Numbered from the stretch's first letter, positions 25,864 through 35,265 are shown. The stretch: 64,000 nt of DNA from Arthrobacter sp. UM1 (GCF_020483305.1 NZ_JACWAB010000001.1:124001-188000); one strand, 5' to 3'. Notes: generated from the letters alone by a model not told the origin. Made by a program: numbers and translations.

Positions 25864-27125
25864 CCGCTCCTCCGGGCGTCGGCGGCGCGGACGAGCCGGT
25901 CCACGCCGTCGTCGATGACCCGGATGGACTTGCAGAACGCGAACCGGACGAGGCCGCCGCAGGCGTCCGAGTCCGGCGCGGTGAAGGCGGTGACCGGGAT
26001 GCCCGCCACGCCCGTCTCGGCGGGCATGGCGAGGGCGGCGGACTCGGCGCGGCGGGGGTCGGACGGATCGGCGAGCCACGCCGGCGGCTCGGCGAGGGCG
26101 AAGAACGTGCCCTCGGGGGCGACGGGAGTCCAGCCCGCCCGCTCGAGGCCGGTGACGAGGGCGTCCCGCTTGTCCTGGAGGCTGAGGCGCGCGGACTCGA
26201 TCCAGCCGCGGTCGTCCTGGAGGGCTCCCGCCACCGCGACCTGATAGGCCGGGCTCGTGCAGAAGCTCAGGTACTGCTTGACGGCCCGGACCCGGCCGAT
26301 GAGCTCTCGGGGGCCGGAGATCCAGCCCGTCTTCCAGCCCGTGACGGAGAAGGTCTTGCCCGAGCTGGAGATGCTGAGCGTGCGCTCGGCCGCGCCGGGA
26401 AGGGAAGCCATGGGCACGTGTGGCCGCGCGAACCACTGGTGCTCGTAGACCTCGTCCGTGAGGATGAGGGCGTCCCATCGGTGGGCGGCCTCGAGGATCG
26501 CGGCGCGCTCCTCGTCCGTGAACTGCATCCCCGTGGGGTTGTGGGGGTCGTTGACCACGATGACGCGCGTCCGATCGGAGCAGGCCTCCTCGAACGCGTC
26601 GAGCGGCACGCGGAACCGGCCTCCGTCCCGCTCGAGGGGGATGCGCACGTGCACGCCCTGGGCGAGAGCCACGTGGGCGCCGTACTCGTCATAGGAGGGG
26701 TCGAAGGTGATGACCTCGTCTCCCGGGCTGACCAGGGCGATGAGGGCCGCCGCAAGCGCCTCCGTGGCGCCCGCGGTGGCGAGGACCTCGGTCTCCGGGT
26801 CGAGGTCGATGCCGTACCAGCGGCTCTGGTGGGCGGCCACGGCCTCGCGCAGCTCGGGGAGGCCGTTGCCGTTCGAGTACTGGTTGCGTCCGCCCCGGAT
26901 GGCCTCGACGGCGGACTCGAGGAGCCAGTCGGGGCCGTCCGCGTCGGGAAAGCCCTGGCCCAGGTTGAGGGCGCCGTGCTCCAGCGCCGCCGCGCCGACC
27001 CGCTCGAAGATTGTGGCCCCGGGCGCTCCGTCGGGGCCGAGGAGCCCGGCCCCCTCGCTGGCACGCAGCCAGGGAGGCCGCTGCTCGCGGCCGCTGACGG
27101 GGGCGTAGTCGAGTCGAACAGTCAT
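25860..27125 (-). CDS. PLP-dependent class I/II aminotransferase
   Basis: 421 residues of the aspartate-aminotransferase fold I. Motifs: LNLGQGFPDADGP, ATAGATEALAAALIALVSPGDEV, VVNDPHNPTGMQF (PLP phosphate/ring), ILTDEVYEHQWF (Asp/Tyr), SSSGKTFSVTGWKTGW with the PLP lysine, and RFAFCKS near the C-terminus (substrate Arg). This set fits the KAT/DapC/YbdL group acting on aromatic, methionine or N-succinyl-diaminopimelate substrates; I cannot choose. Ribosome site AAGGA precedes the ATG. It is divergent from coaD over 78 bp and coupled to the downstream spermidine-synthase-like gene. Confidence 0.85.
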   Translation of the reverse strand: MTVRLDYAPVSGREQRPPWLRASEGAGLLGPDGAPGATIFERVGAAALEHGALNLGQGFPDADGPDWLLESAVEAIRGGRNQYSNGNGLPELREAVAAHQSRWYGIDLDPETEVLATAGATEALAAALIALVSPGDEVITFDPSYDEYGAHVALAQGVHVRIPLERDGGRFRVPLDAFEEACSDRTRVIVVNDPHNPTGMQFTDEERAAILEAAHRWDALILTDEVYEHQWFARPHVPMASLPGAAERTLSISSSGKTFSVTGWKTGWISGPRELIGRVRAVKQYLSFCTSPAYQVAVAGALQDDRGWIESARLSLQDKRDALVTGLERAGWTPVAPEGTFFALAEPPAWLADPSDPRRAESAALAMPAETGVAGIPVTAFTAPDSDACGGLVRFAFCKSIRVIDDGVDRLVRAADARRSG

Positions 27126-27190
27126 GAGGGGTCCTTCCGACGGCGTCGTCCTCCTCAGCATACGAGGGCGTGCTCCCGGCCTCGGTTCGG

Positions 27191-27203
27191 TAGCGTGGTG
27201 TCC
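27191..27203 (+). promoter_or_regulatory. Putative leaderless -10 of coaD
   Basis: TAGCGT (27191-27196) is followed by exactly seven bases and the coaD ATG at 27204. No ribosome site is seen. Confidence 0.5.
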
Positions 27204-27680
27204 ATGCGCCGCGCAGTCTGCCCCGGATCCTTCGACCCGCTCCACATGGGCCACGTCGAGGTCATCGCCCGGACGGCGGGCCTCTTCGACGAGGTCGTCG
27301 TCGCCGTCGCCACCAACTACTCCAAGACGAGCATGTTCAGCCTCGAGGACCGGATCGAGATGGCCTCGGAGGTGTTCCGAGGGCTGGACGGCGTGTCGGT
27401 CGCGCCGATGGGCGCCGGCCTGCTCGCGGACTTCTGCCACGAGATCGGCGCGAGCGCCGTCGTCAAGGGCCTGCGCAACGGCTCGGACCTGGACTACGAG
27501 GTCCCGATGGCCGTGACCAACCGCGCGCTGCGGGGCGTGGAGACCGTGTTCCTCCCGGCCGAGCCCCGGTTCGCGCACGTCTCCTCGACCATCGTCCGCG
27601 AGGTCCACTCCCTCGGGGGCGACGTGCGGGACATGGTTCCCGGCGTCGTCGCCCGGCGCCTCGGCGCGAAGAGACGGTGA
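27204..27680 (+). CDS. coaD: Phosphopantetheine adenylyltransferase
   Basis: Adenylates 4'-phosphopantetheine to dephospho-CoA, the fourth step of CoA synthesis. 158 residues, the normal size. CPGSFDPLHMGHVEVI is the nucleotidyltransferase (T/H)xGH motif, KGLRNGSDLDYE binds the nucleotide, and HVSSTIVREVHSLGGDV is the family C-terminal ISSTxVRE motif. The ATG directly follows a -10 element, so the message is probably leaderless. Confidence 0.96.
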   Translation: MRRAVCPGSFDPLHMGHVEVIARTAGLFDEVVVAVATNYSKTSMFSLEDRIEMASEVFRGLDGVSVAPMGAGLLADFCHEIGASAVVKGLRNGSDLDYEVPMAVTNRALRGVETVFLPAEPRFAHVSSTIVREVHSLGGDVRDMVPGVVARRLGAKRR

Positions 27681-27716
27681 CGACGGCGACCCGGCGCGCC
27701 GTCGCCCGGCCGATTT
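27681..27716 (+). terminator. Possible terminator after coaD
   Basis: An 8-bp inverted repeat (CGACGGCG at 27681-27688 with CGCCGTCG at 27697-27704) begins right at the coaD stop, with a GATTT nearby. The weak T-run makes this uncertain. Confidence 0.4.
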
Positions 27717-27744
27717 AGCCGCAGTGCGCGCGGCCGGGTAAGAT
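27715..27744 (+). promoter_or_regulatory. Promoter of the yceD-rpmF operon
   Basis: TTAGCC (27715-27720), an 18-nt spacer and TAAGAT (27739-27744). The predicted start near 27751 gives a roughly 90-nt leader with a T-rich segment and the GAAGGGAG ribosome site of yceD. Confidence 0.5.
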
Positions 27745-27841
27745 GGGTCATTGGTTTGCTGTTTTCTGACGTGCCGGATCCGGCCCTGCCCTGACGGGGA
27801 AGGCCAGCGGCACGCATCTCGCGCGAAGGGAGTTGAACGCC

Positions 27842-28411
27842 GTGGCGAAGAACGCTGAGTCCGGCCAGGGCTCCTCCGCGCTCACGCTCAGCGTCAAGGA
27901 CCTGAGCCGGAGCCCGGGCACCGGGCGCGAGGTGCAGGAGACGGTGGCCACTCCGAAAGATTTCGGTGTCGCGCTGGTGCGCGTTCCCGAGGGCTCCCCG
28001 ATGGAGCTCTCGCTGCGGCTCGAGTCGGTCCACGAAGGCATCCTGGTCTCGGGCACCGCTGTCGCAGACGTCGTCGGAGAGTGCGGTCGTTGCCTCGACC
28101 CGCTCGACTACGAGATGGAATCGCACATCCAAGAGCTCTACTACTTCGAGGCTCCTGCCCCTCAGGGCGGAGACGAGGACGACGAGCACTACCTGGTCGA
28201 GGACGATGAGATCGACCTCGAGCCGGCGCTCCGCAACGCGGTCGTCGCAGCGCTGCCGTTCCAGCCAGTGTGCCGGGATGACTGCGCGGGGCTGTGCGCC
28301 CAGTGCGGCGCCCGGCTGGACGAGGACCCGGGCCATCGCCACGAGGTCATCGACCCGCGGTGGGCGGCGCTCCAGCAGCTCCGGGAGCCCGGCGCAGACA
28401 CCGCACCGTAA
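27842..28411 (+). CDS. yceD: YceD/DUF177 family 23S rRNA accumulation protein
   Basis: 189 residues. The family is needed for normal 23S rRNA levels and is almost always encoded just before rpmF, as here (31 nt gap). Conserved features: GECGRCLDPL near residue 82, an acidic stretch (GGDEDDEHY), then CRDDCAGLCAQCGARLD with four cysteines that could bind zinc. I chose the GTG at 27842, nine bases after GAAGGGAG; the in-frame TTG at 27833 abuts that site. Confidence 0.88.
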   Translation: MAKNAESGQGSSALTLSVKDLSRSPGTGREVQETVATPKDFGVALVRVPEGSPMELSLRLESVHEGILVSGTAVADVVGECGRCLDPLDYEMESHIQELYYFEAPAPQGGDEDDEHYLVEDDEIDLEPALRNAVVAALPFQPVCRDDCAGLCAQCGARLDEDPGHRHEVIDPRWAALQQLREPGADTAP

Positions 28412-28442
28412 TCACAAGCCGTTCTAGAGAAATGAGTTAGCC

Positions 28443-28646
28443 GTGGCTGTTCCCAAGCGGAAGATGTCTCGCTCCAACACTCGCGCACGCCGCTCCCAGT
28501 GGAAGGCTGCCGTGCCGAACCTCGTCAAGACCGTGGAGAACGGTCGCGTCTCCTACAGCCTCCCGCACCAGGCCAAGGTCGTCACCGACTCGGCCGGCAC
28601 CGCCCTGTACTACGAGTACAAGGGCCGCAAAGTCGCGGACGCCTGA
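28443..28646 (+). CDS. rpmF: 50S ribosomal protein bL32
   Basis: 67-residue large-subunit protein beginning [20 protein letters not shown], the bL32 signature. It has no cysteines, so it is the zinc-free (C-minus) form. GTG start. Its tandem arrangement with yceD and then rnc is the standard ribosome-biogenesis cluster. Confidence 0.96.
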   Translation: MAVPKRKMSRSNTRARRSQWKAAVPNLVKTVENGRVSYSLPHQAKVVTDSAGTALYYEYKGRKVADA

Positions 28647-28656
28647 TCCAGGCTCC

Positions 28657-29346
28657 GTGAGCGGGTATCACGAACTTCTGAAGCGTCTCGGTGTCTCTCT
28701 GGACACCGAGACGCTTCGTCTTGCCCTGACCCACCGCTCGTTCGCGTACGAGAACGGCGGGATCGCCCACAACGAGCGCCTCGAGTTCCTCGGGGACTCC
28801 GTCCTCGGCCTCGCCATGACGGCGCGGCTCTACGACGAGTTCCCGGACCACACCGAAGGGCAGCTCGCGAAGCTGCGCGCCGCCGTCGTCTCCTCGAAGG
28901 CCCTCGCCCGGGTGGCGCGGGACATCGGGCTGGGGGACTACGTGCGCCTCGGCGAGGGCGAGCTGAAGACGAACGGGCGGGACAAGACCTCCATCCTCGC
29001 GGACACCATGGAGGCCGTCTTCGGGGCGGTCTACCTGGACTGCGGGCTGGAGACGGCCCGGGACCTGGTCCTGCGGCTCGTCGGCCCGCTTGTGCATGAC
29101 AAAGACGCCATCGGCGCCGGCATGGACTGGAAGACCATCGTCCAGGAGCATGCGGCGGCCCACGGACTCGGCGTCATCGAGTACGTCGTCGAGGGCGAGG
29201 GCCCGGACCACGCCCGCACCTTCACGGCCGTGCTGCGGATCGGCGGCGTTGAGTACGGCAGCGGCCAGGGCCGGTCCAAGAAGGACGCCGAGCGCCAGGC
29301 CGCCGAGAAGACCTGGGAGCAGCTGGACCCCCAGCGCACCGTCTGA
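28657..29346 (+). CDS. rnc: Ribonuclease III
   Basis: Double-strand-specific endonuclease for rRNA and mRNA processing. 229 residues. The RNase III signature [13 protein letters not shown] lies at about 40-52, with the second acidic cluster [13 protein letters not shown] near 117-129, followed by a C-terminal double-stranded RNA-binding domain ([14 protein letters not shown] to [14 protein letters not shown]). GTG start 11 nt after rpmF. It is followed after only 3 nt by smc; the usual mutM (fpg) gene between them is missing. Confidence 0.96.
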   Translation: MSGYHELLKRLGVSLDTETLRLALTHRSFAYENGGIAHNERLEFLGDSVLGLAMTARLYDEFPDHTEGQLAKLRAAVVSSKALARVARDIGLGDYVRLGEGELKTNGRDKTSILADTMEAVFGAVYLDCGLETARDLVLRLVGPLVHDKDAIGAGMDWKTIVQEHAAAHGLGVIEYVVEGEGPDHARTFTAVLRIGGVEYGSGQGRSKKDAERQAAEKTWEQLDPQRTV

Positions 29347-29349
29347 GGC

Positions 29350-32300
29350 ATGTATCTCAAGCAGCTCACGGTGAGGGGCTTCAAGTCCTTCGCCTCGGCC
29401 ACGACCTTCCGCTTCGAGCCGGGCGTCACCGCGGTGGTGGGCCCCAACGGCTCCGGCAAGTCCAACGTGGTGGACGCCCTCGCCTGGGTCATGGGCGAGC
29501 AGGGCGCCAAGAACCTCCGCGGCGGGAAGATGGACGACGTCATCTTCGCCGGCACCTCCTCCCGTGCGCCGCTGGGCCGCGCCCAGGTCACCCTGACCAT
29601 CGACAACTCGGACGGCCTGCTGCCCATCGAGTACTCCGAGGTCACGATCTCGAGGACCCTCTTCCGCAGCGGCGGATCCGAGTACTCGATCAACGACCGC
29701 CCCTCCCGTCTCCTCGACATCCAGGAGCTCCTCTCCGATTCCGGCCTCGGCCGCGAGATGCACGTCATCGTGGGGCAGGGCCAGCTCGACCGCGTCCTGC
29801 ACGCGACGGCGGAGGACCGCCGCGGGCTCATCGAGGAGGCGGCCGGAGTCCTCAAGCACCGGCGGCGCCGGGAGAAGGCCTACCGCAAGCTCCAGTCGAC
29901 GGACGCGAACCTCGCCCGCCTCGCTGACCTCACGGGAGAGGTGGCCCGCTCCCTCAAGCCGCTCGAGCGGCAGGCCCGTGTCGCCCGCCGGGCCCGGGAC
30001 ATCCAGGCGGACCTCAAGGATGCAGAGGCCCGCCTCGCCGCGGACTCCCTCGCCTCCGCCTCGGCAGACGAGGCCTCGACGGCCGCCCAGCGGGACGAGG
30101 CCCAGGCGGACGTCGACCGCCTCGCCGCGGACATCGAGGCCTTCGAGGCCCAGGCGCCCGGCGTGGCCCAGGAGTTCTCCGAGGCCCAGCGCCGTCTCGA
30201 GGCGGCCCGCAGCCGCCTGGGAGCGGCGCGCAGGGCGGTCGAGCGGCTCGGCGTCGTGGCCGAGCTCGCCGCCTCCCGGGGCGAGGCGCTGTCCGACGCC
30301 CAGAACACCGGCGAGGCCGAGCGCGAGGCGAAGCGGATCGCGGAGCAGCTGGCCGAGGCCGAGCAGGACGAGCAGGATGCGGCCGCCGAGGCCGAGCGGC
30401 TCCGCGGCGAGGCCGCTTCTGCCCAGACCGCGTCCCAGGCGGCCGAGCGGGCGCTCCGCGAGGCGGACGCCGTCGTCGCCCAGCTGCAGCGCGAGCAGGC
30501 GGCCGCGCGCGAGGAGCTTCTGCGCGTCCGGGGCGCCGCGGAGGCGGTCACGGGACGGGTCCAGTCCGCCCGCAGCGAGCTCGAGCGCGCCCAGGCGCTG
30601 GCCGACGACGCGGCCGCGGCGGAGAACGCCGCCCACCGGGCCCTCGCGGACCTGGAGACGGAGGATGACGAGGGCGCGGATGCGCCGCAGGACCCCGCCG
30701 CCGCCCAGCGGACGGTCACCGCGGCCCAGGCCGCGCGCGTCAAGGCCGAGAAGGCCCTGGCGGAGGCCCGCTCCTCGGCCCGCGGCGCGGAGTCGGCGGC
30801 CGCAGGGCTGGACGCCCGCGCCTCGACCCTCGCCTCGACGCTCGAGGCCATGCAGCCGGACGGGCAGTCCGCTGCGCCCGAGGGGGCACGGCCGTTCGCG
30901 GAGGGGCTCGTCGTCGATCCTGCGTGGACGCAGGCGGTCGGGGCCCTCCTCGGCGCGGCCGCGAGCCTGCCCGTGGCTCCCCGCGGCGATTCGGACGCCG
31001 CGATCGTGTTCGAGGACGCCTTCCCGAGGGCAGACGCATCGACGACGCCCGAGTCCGGCAACGGCGGGAGCGTGCGCGCGGCGCTCGACGTCGCCCGGCA
31101 CGAGAGGCACCTGTCCGTCCTCGAGACCCTGCTCGCGGGCACCGCGGTGGCGGCCGACCGCGCAGAGGCCCTCGAGGCCCTGGAGGCGGAGTCCGGCCTG
31201 AGAGCCGTGGCGCTGGAGGACGGACTCGTCGTGACGCGAGCCGGCCAGTGGAGGCCGTTGGAGGGGCAGGGCAACGCCGTGGACCTCGCCGCCCAGCTCG
31301 CCGAGGTGGAGCGGAAGCGGGACGCGGCTGCGGAGGAGTCCGAGCGGCTCGCCTCCGAGGTCGAGCGCGCGGAAGCCGAGGTCGCCGCCCGGCGGGAGGA
31401 GGAGCAGACGGCTCGTGCCGCCGCCTCCGAGGCGCAGACCCGCCATGCCGTCCGCTCCGCGGCCAAGGACTCCGCCAAGAAGAACGCCGCCCAGGCCCGC
31501 TCCCGCTCCGAGCAGCTCCACGCCGCGGCCGAGCAGTCCGCGGCCCGGCTCTCCGAGCTCCTCGCCTCCCAGGAGGAGGCCGAGCGCAGGGTGGAGCTCC
31601 TCGAGGAGGTCCGCGCGGGGGAGTCGGAGGAGGACGGCCTGGAGCCGGCGCGCCGAGCCGCCCACGAGGCCCGGGACGCCGCGGGGGACGCCCAGCGCGC
31701 CGCCACGGACGCGGCGCTTGCGGCCCGCAGCGCGGAGGAGCGCCACCGCGCCCTGAGGCACCGGGCGGGAGAGCTCCGCTCGGGGCTCGAGCGCAGCGAG
31801 AAGGCCGCCCGCGCCCAGGCCGCCGCCGAACGGCGCCGCCGGATCCTGCGCGCCCGCGCGGAGCGGGTCGAGGCCCTGGCGAGCGGCGCCGTCGCGGCCG
31901 CCGAGGCCGAGCGCGAGGAGGCCCGCGGCGAGCACGGGGAGGCGGAGGAGCGCTTCCGGGAGGCCCAGCGGGCCCACGAGGACCACCAGCGGCGGGGCCG
32001 CGCTCGGCGGGAGGAGCACGGACAGCGGGCGGCCGCCCTCGCCACCGCTGAGGCCCACCTCGTCCACCAGAGCGCGCGCCGGGAGGAGCTCGAGCGGGCC
32101 GCTCTCGAACAGCACGGCCTGAGCCCCGAGGAGCTGCTGCGCTCCTACGGCCCGGACGTCCTCCTCGAGGACGGGACCGCCTTCGACCGCGCCGAGCAGT
32201 CCTCCCGCCTCCGCCAGGCGCAGAAGGACATGCAGGCGCTCGGCAAGGTCAACCCGCTCGCCCTCGAGGAGTTCGCGGCGCTCGAGCAGCGGCACTCGTA

Positions 32301-32871
32301 CCTGGCCGGGCAGCTCGCGGACCTCCGCGGCTCGCGGGCGGACCTGCTCAAGATCATCCAGGACGTGGACGAGACGATCGAGCGCGTCTTCGCCTCCGCC
32401 TTCGAGGACACCGCCCGCGAGTTCGTGGACGTCTTCGGGCGCCTCTTCCCGGGCGGCGAGGGGTCGCTCGTGCTCACCGAGCCGGACGACCTCCTCTCGT
32501 CCGGCCTCGAGGTCAACGCTCGCCCCGCCGGCAAGAAGGTCAAGCGCCTCTCGCTGCTCTCCGGCGGCGAGCGCTCCCTCACGGCCATCGCCCTCCTCGT
32601 GGCCATCTTCAAGGCGCGCCCCTCGCCGTTCTACGTCATGGACGAGGTCGAGGCGGCGCTCGACGACGCGAACCTCGGACGCCTCATCGGCCTCTTCCGC
32701 GAGCTGCGGGACTCGAGCCAGCTCATCATCGTCACGCACCAGAAGCGCACCATGGAGGTCGCGGACGCGCTCTACGGCGTGAGCATGAGGGGAGACGGCG
32801 TCTCGCTCGTCGTGAGCCAGCGCATGGCCCGGGAGGACCAGCCGGAGGGCGGCGAGACCGGGCGGGGATGA
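29350..32871 (+). CDS. smc: Chromosome segregation ATPase SMC
   Basis: 1173-residue condensin that loads at parS and aligns chromosome arms. The N-terminal head has GPNGSGKSNVVDALAWVMGEQG (Walker A) and the Q-loop IVGQGQLDRVL. Two very long Ala/Glu/Arg-rich coiled coils flank a hinge region near 510-660. The C-terminal head has LSGGERSLTAIALLVAIF (ABC signature) and PFYVMDEVEAALDDANLGR (Walker B). ATG three bases after rnc, with no clear ribosome site. ftsY follows 31 nt after its stop, with its own predicted -10. Confidence 0.97.
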   Translation: MYLKQLTVRGFKSFASATTFRFEPGVTAVVGPNGSGKSNVVDALAWVMGEQGAKNLRGGKMDDVIFAGTSSRAPLGRAQVTLTIDNSDGLLPIEYSEVTISRTLFRSGGSEYSINDRPSRLLDIQELLSDSGLGREMHVIVGQGQLDRVLHATAEDRRGLIEEAAGVLKHRRRREKAYRKLQSTDANLARLADLTGEVARSLKPLERQARVARRARDIQADLKDAEARLAADSLASASADEASTAAQRDEAQADVDRLAADIEAFEAQAPGVAQEFSEAQRRLEAARSRLGAARRAVERLGVVAELAASRGEALSDAQNTGEAEREAKRIAEQLAEAEQDEQDAAAEAERLRGEAASAQTASQAAERALREADAVVAQLQREQAAAREELLRVRGAAEAVTGRVQSARSELERAQALADDAAAAENAAHRALADLETEDDEGADAPQDPAAAQRTVTAAQAARVKAEKALAEARSSARGAESAAAGLDARASTLASTLEAMQPDGQSAAPEGARPFAEGLVVDPAWTQAVGALLGAAASLPVAPRGDSDAAIVFEDAFPRADASTTPESGNGGSVRAALDVARHERHLSVLETLLAGTAVAADRAEALEALEAESGLRAVALEDGLVVTRAGQWRPLEGQGNAVDLAAQLAEVERKRDAAAEESERLASEVERAEAEVAARREEEQTARAAASEAQTRHAVRSAAKDSAKKNAAQARSRSEQLHAAAEQSAARLSELLASQEEAERRVELLEEVRAGESEEDGLEPARRAAHEARDAAGDAQRAATDAALAARSAEERHRALRHRAGELRSGLERSEKAARAQAAAERRRRILRARAERVEALASGAVAAAEAEREEARGEHGEAEERFREAQRAHEDHQRRGRARREEHGQRAAALATAEAHLVHQSARREELERAALEQHGLSPEELLRSYGPDVLLEDGTAFDRAEQSSRLRQAQKDMQALGKVNPLALEEFAALEQRHSYLAGQLADLRGSRADLLKIIQDVDETIERVFASAFEDTAREFVDVFGRLFPGGEGSLVLTEPDDLLSSGLEVNARPAGKKVKRLSLLSGGERSLTAIALLVAIFKARPSPFYVMDEVEAALDDANLGRLIGLFRELRDSSQLIIVTHQKRTMEVADALYGVSMRGDGVSLVVSQRMAREDQPEGGETGRG

Positions 32872-32890
32872 GCTCCCCGGCCCAGTGTGC

Positions 32891-32902
32891 GATTCTGGGA
32901 GG
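32891..32902 (+). promoter_or_regulatory. Possible leaderless -10 of ftsY
   Basis: GATTCT (32891-32896) is followed by GGGAGG and the GTG at 32903. The GGGAGG abuts the start and is too close to act as a ribosome site, so a leaderless start is possible. Weak hexamer. Confidence 0.35.
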
Positions 32903-34003
32903 GTGAATGACCTTCTCCTGCCGATCATCCTTGGAATCGTCGCGCTGCTCGTCGTCGCGGGCGTCACGACGGCGCTCGTCGCGGGCCGCCGTCGCGGCCC
33001 CCGCTACGAGACCCCGCGGGACGCGGACGACGTCGACGGCCTCGGCTCAGCGCCGTCCGGCACCGCCACGCTGGAGCGGCCGGACGCCGCGCAGGGCCGT
33101 CTCCAGCGTCTGCGCTCCCGCCTCGTGCGCTCGAACAACACGATGGGCCGGGCCCTGCTGTCCCTGCTTTCGAGCGACAAGATCGACGAGGACGTCTGGG
33201 ACGAGATCGAGGAGACGCTCCTCCTCGCGGACATGGGCACCTCGGCGTCGCTCGAGCTCGTGGACCGCCTCAAGGACCGCGTCAAGGTCGAGGGCAGCCG
33301 GGATCCGGAGCGCGTCCGCACCATGCTGCGCGAGGAGCTCCTCGCCATGGTGGGCCCGGACATGGACCGCTCGGTCGCGATGGAGACGGCTGGCGAGAAG
33401 CCCGCGGTGGTCCTCGTCGTCGGCGTCAACGGCGTCGGGAAGACGACGACGGTGGGCAAGATCGCCCGCGTCCTCGTCGCCGAGGACAAGAAGGTCCTCC
33501 TCGGCGCGGCGGACACGTTCCGCGCCGCGGCGGCCGAGCAGCTGACCACGTGGGGCGCCCGCGTGGGCGTGGAGACCGTCTCCTCCCACGAGGGCGCGGA
33601 CCCCGCCTCGGTGGCCTACAACGCGGTGGCGCGCGGGGTCGAGGAGGAGTCGGACGTCGTCCTCATCGACACGGCCGGCCGCCTCCAGAACAAGGCCGGA
33701 CTCATGGACGAGCTCGGCAAGATCAAGCGCGTCGTGGAGAAGACCCGCCAGGTGGACGAGGTCCTCCTCGTCCTCGACGCGACCACGGGGCAGAACGGCC
33801 TCGTCCAGGCCAAGGTGTTCTCCGAGGTCGTCAATGTCACGGGCATCGTCCTCACCAAGATGGACGGCTCGGCGAAGGGCGGCATCGTGGTGTCCATCCA
33901 GCGGCAGCTCGGCGTGCCGGTCAAGCTCATCGGCCTCGGCGAGGGCGCGGACGACCTCGCTCCGTTCGAGCCCGAGGCCTTCGTCGACGCGATCATCGAC
34001 TAG
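32903..34003 (+). CDS. ftsY: Signal recognition particle receptor FtsY
   Basis: 366-residue SRP receptor GTPase that docks ribosome-SRP complexes at the membrane. A real transmembrane helix lies at residues 4-27 (LLLPIILGIVALLVVAGVTTAL), as in other actinobacterial FtsY, followed by a short linker. The NG domain has VVGVNGVGKTTTVGKIA (P-loop), ADTFRAAAAEQL, LIDTAGRLQNKAGLMDEL and LTKMDGSAKGG. I chose GTG 32903; an upstream GTG at 32885 adds six poor residues. It faces the MFS gene with 23 nt between stops. Confidence 0.94.
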   Translation: MNDLLLPIILGIVALLVVAGVTTALVAGRRRGPRYETPRDADDVDGLGSAPSGTATLERPDAAQGRLQRLRSRLVRSNNTMGRALLSLLSSDKIDEDVWDEIEETLLLADMGTSASLELVDRLKDRVKVEGSRDPERVRTMLREELLAMVGPDMDRSVAMETAGEKPAVVLVVGVNGVGKTTTVGKIARVLVAEDKKVLLGAADTFRAAAAEQLTTWGARVGVETVSSHEGADPASVAYNAVARGVEEESDVVLIDTAGRLQNKAGLMDELGKIKRVVEKTRQVDEVLLVLDATTGQNGLVQAKVFSEVVNVTGIVLTKMDGSAKGGIVVSIQRQLGVPVKLIGLGEGADDLAPFEPEAFVDAIID

Positions 34004-34026
34004 CCCGTCAGCTCGCCGCCAGCCGG

Positions 34027-35265
34027 TCAGGCCGCTGCGGAGGCCCGATCCTCCGCGCGGACCCGCATCCAGAGCAGGATGCAGAGGGCCGGGACGGCGG
34101 CGAGCAGGGAGAAGCCCCAGCCGAAGCCGGCCGCGTCCGCAATGGCCCCGCCCAGGACGGGCCCCAGGATGGTGCCCACGTCCGTGGCCATCTGCGGCAA
34201 CGCGATGGCGCTTCCGCCGCGGCGGCTCCCGACGACGTCGGCGAGCGTCGCCTGCATCGCCGGCTGGTAGACCGCCTGGCCGATGCCTCCCACGAGCGAT
34301 GCGGCCACGAGGAGCAGCCCGTTGGGCGCCCAGCCGATCAGGGCGAAGGCCGCCGCGACGCCCGCAAGGCCCATCATCGCAGGGCGCGGACGTCCCAGGG
34401 TGTCGGAGAGCTTCCCGGAGACCGGCAGCATCGCGAGCGTGCCGACGGCGAATGCGGTCATCGCCACGCCCGTCAGCGTGGTGCCGTTGAGCGCGCCGAG
34501 CGGGTCCCAGCCCGCTGAAGGCCGGCTCGCCACGAACCCCGCGAGCAGGGGGAGCATGGCCACGCGCAGGCCCATGACCACGAGGCCGTTGGAGAACCCG
34601 GAGGCGACCACGGCCTTGTAGCGCAGCTCGCGGAGAGCCTCCCGGAAGGAGAGCGCTTCGGCGGGGGCCTTCTTCTCCTGCTCGCCGGCGGCGGAGGCGA
34701 GCCTGCGCTCGGAGCGGATCGAGCCGGCCATGAGCGCGGCGGCCACGAGGAGCGTGCCCGTGTAGACGATGAACGGCGCCCTCAGCCCCAGCTCCGCCAC
34801 AAGTCCGCCGAGGGACGGGCCCACGATGCTTCCCGCGAGGAACGCTCCGCCGAACGCCGCGCTGGCCCGCCCTCGGATCTCGGGCGGGGTGATGCGGATG
34901 AGCAGGCCCGTGGCGGCGATGGTGAACATCGTGGAGCCGATGCCGCCGAGACCGCGCAGGAGCACGAGCAGCCAGAAGGTGGGCGCGAAGGCGGCTCCGA
35001 ATGTCGAGGCCGCGACGATGAGGAGGCCGCTCATGTAGACGACGGCCTCGCCGCGGGCGCTGACGAGCTTGGACGCCGTCGTCGCGAAGAGGAGGCGGGC
35101 CAGCGCGAAGGCGGAGACGACGAGTCCGGTGAGCGAGAGGCTCACCCCGTAGGAGTGCGCGAGCACCGGAAGGACGGGCGAGAGGATGCCGTAGCCGAGC
35201 GCCACGGAGAAGGAGCACGCGAGGAGCACGTGCATCTGGCGGGAGAAGCGGGGGCGGTCACTCAC
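34027..35265 (-). CDS. MFS transporter
   Basis: 412-residue major facilitator with about 12 hydrophobic segments, a central charged loop (RSERRLASAAGEQEKKAPAE, near 190-210) and the A-loop-like motif LSDTLGRPRPAMMG near residue 290. Substrate unknown; the size and loops fit the drug:H+ antiporter-1/sugar efflux type. GTG start at 35265, directly preceded by a -10 hexamer. It is not part of the ftsY or zwf operons and looks like an insertion into the usual smc-ftsY-ffh neighbourhood. Confidence 0.83.
   Translation of the reverse strand: MSDRPRFSRQMHVLLACSFSVALGYGILSPVLPVLAHSYGVSLSLTGLVVSAFALARLLFATTASKLVSARGEAVVYMSGLLIVAASTFGAAFAPTFWLLVLLRGLGGIGSTMFTIAATGLLIRITPPEIRGRASAAFGGAFLAGSIVGPSLGGLVAELGLRAPFIVYTGTLLVAAALMAGSIRSERRLASAAGEQEKKAPAEALSFREALRELRYKAVVASGFSNGLVVMGLRVAMLPLLAGFVASRPSAGWDPLGALNGTTLTGVAMTAFAVGTLAMLPVSGKLSDTLGRPRPAMMGLAGVAAAFALIGWAPNGLLLVAASLVGGIGQAVYQPAMQATLADVVGSRRGGSAIALPQMATDVGTILGPVLGGAIADAAGFGWGFSLLAAVPALCILLWMRVRAEDRASAAA

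Noticed and set aside
29346-29350. A hidden small gene between rnc and smc
   Set aside because: Only 3 nt separate the stop and start, so no gene can be present.
28582-32967. 1461-residue minus-strand frame opposite rnc and smc (and similar long frames at 21128-24487 and 55976-59254)
   Set aside because: They mirror the third-codon GC bias of smc, recG and aceE, with repeating Leu/Gly/Arg/Ala composition and no motif. Shadows.
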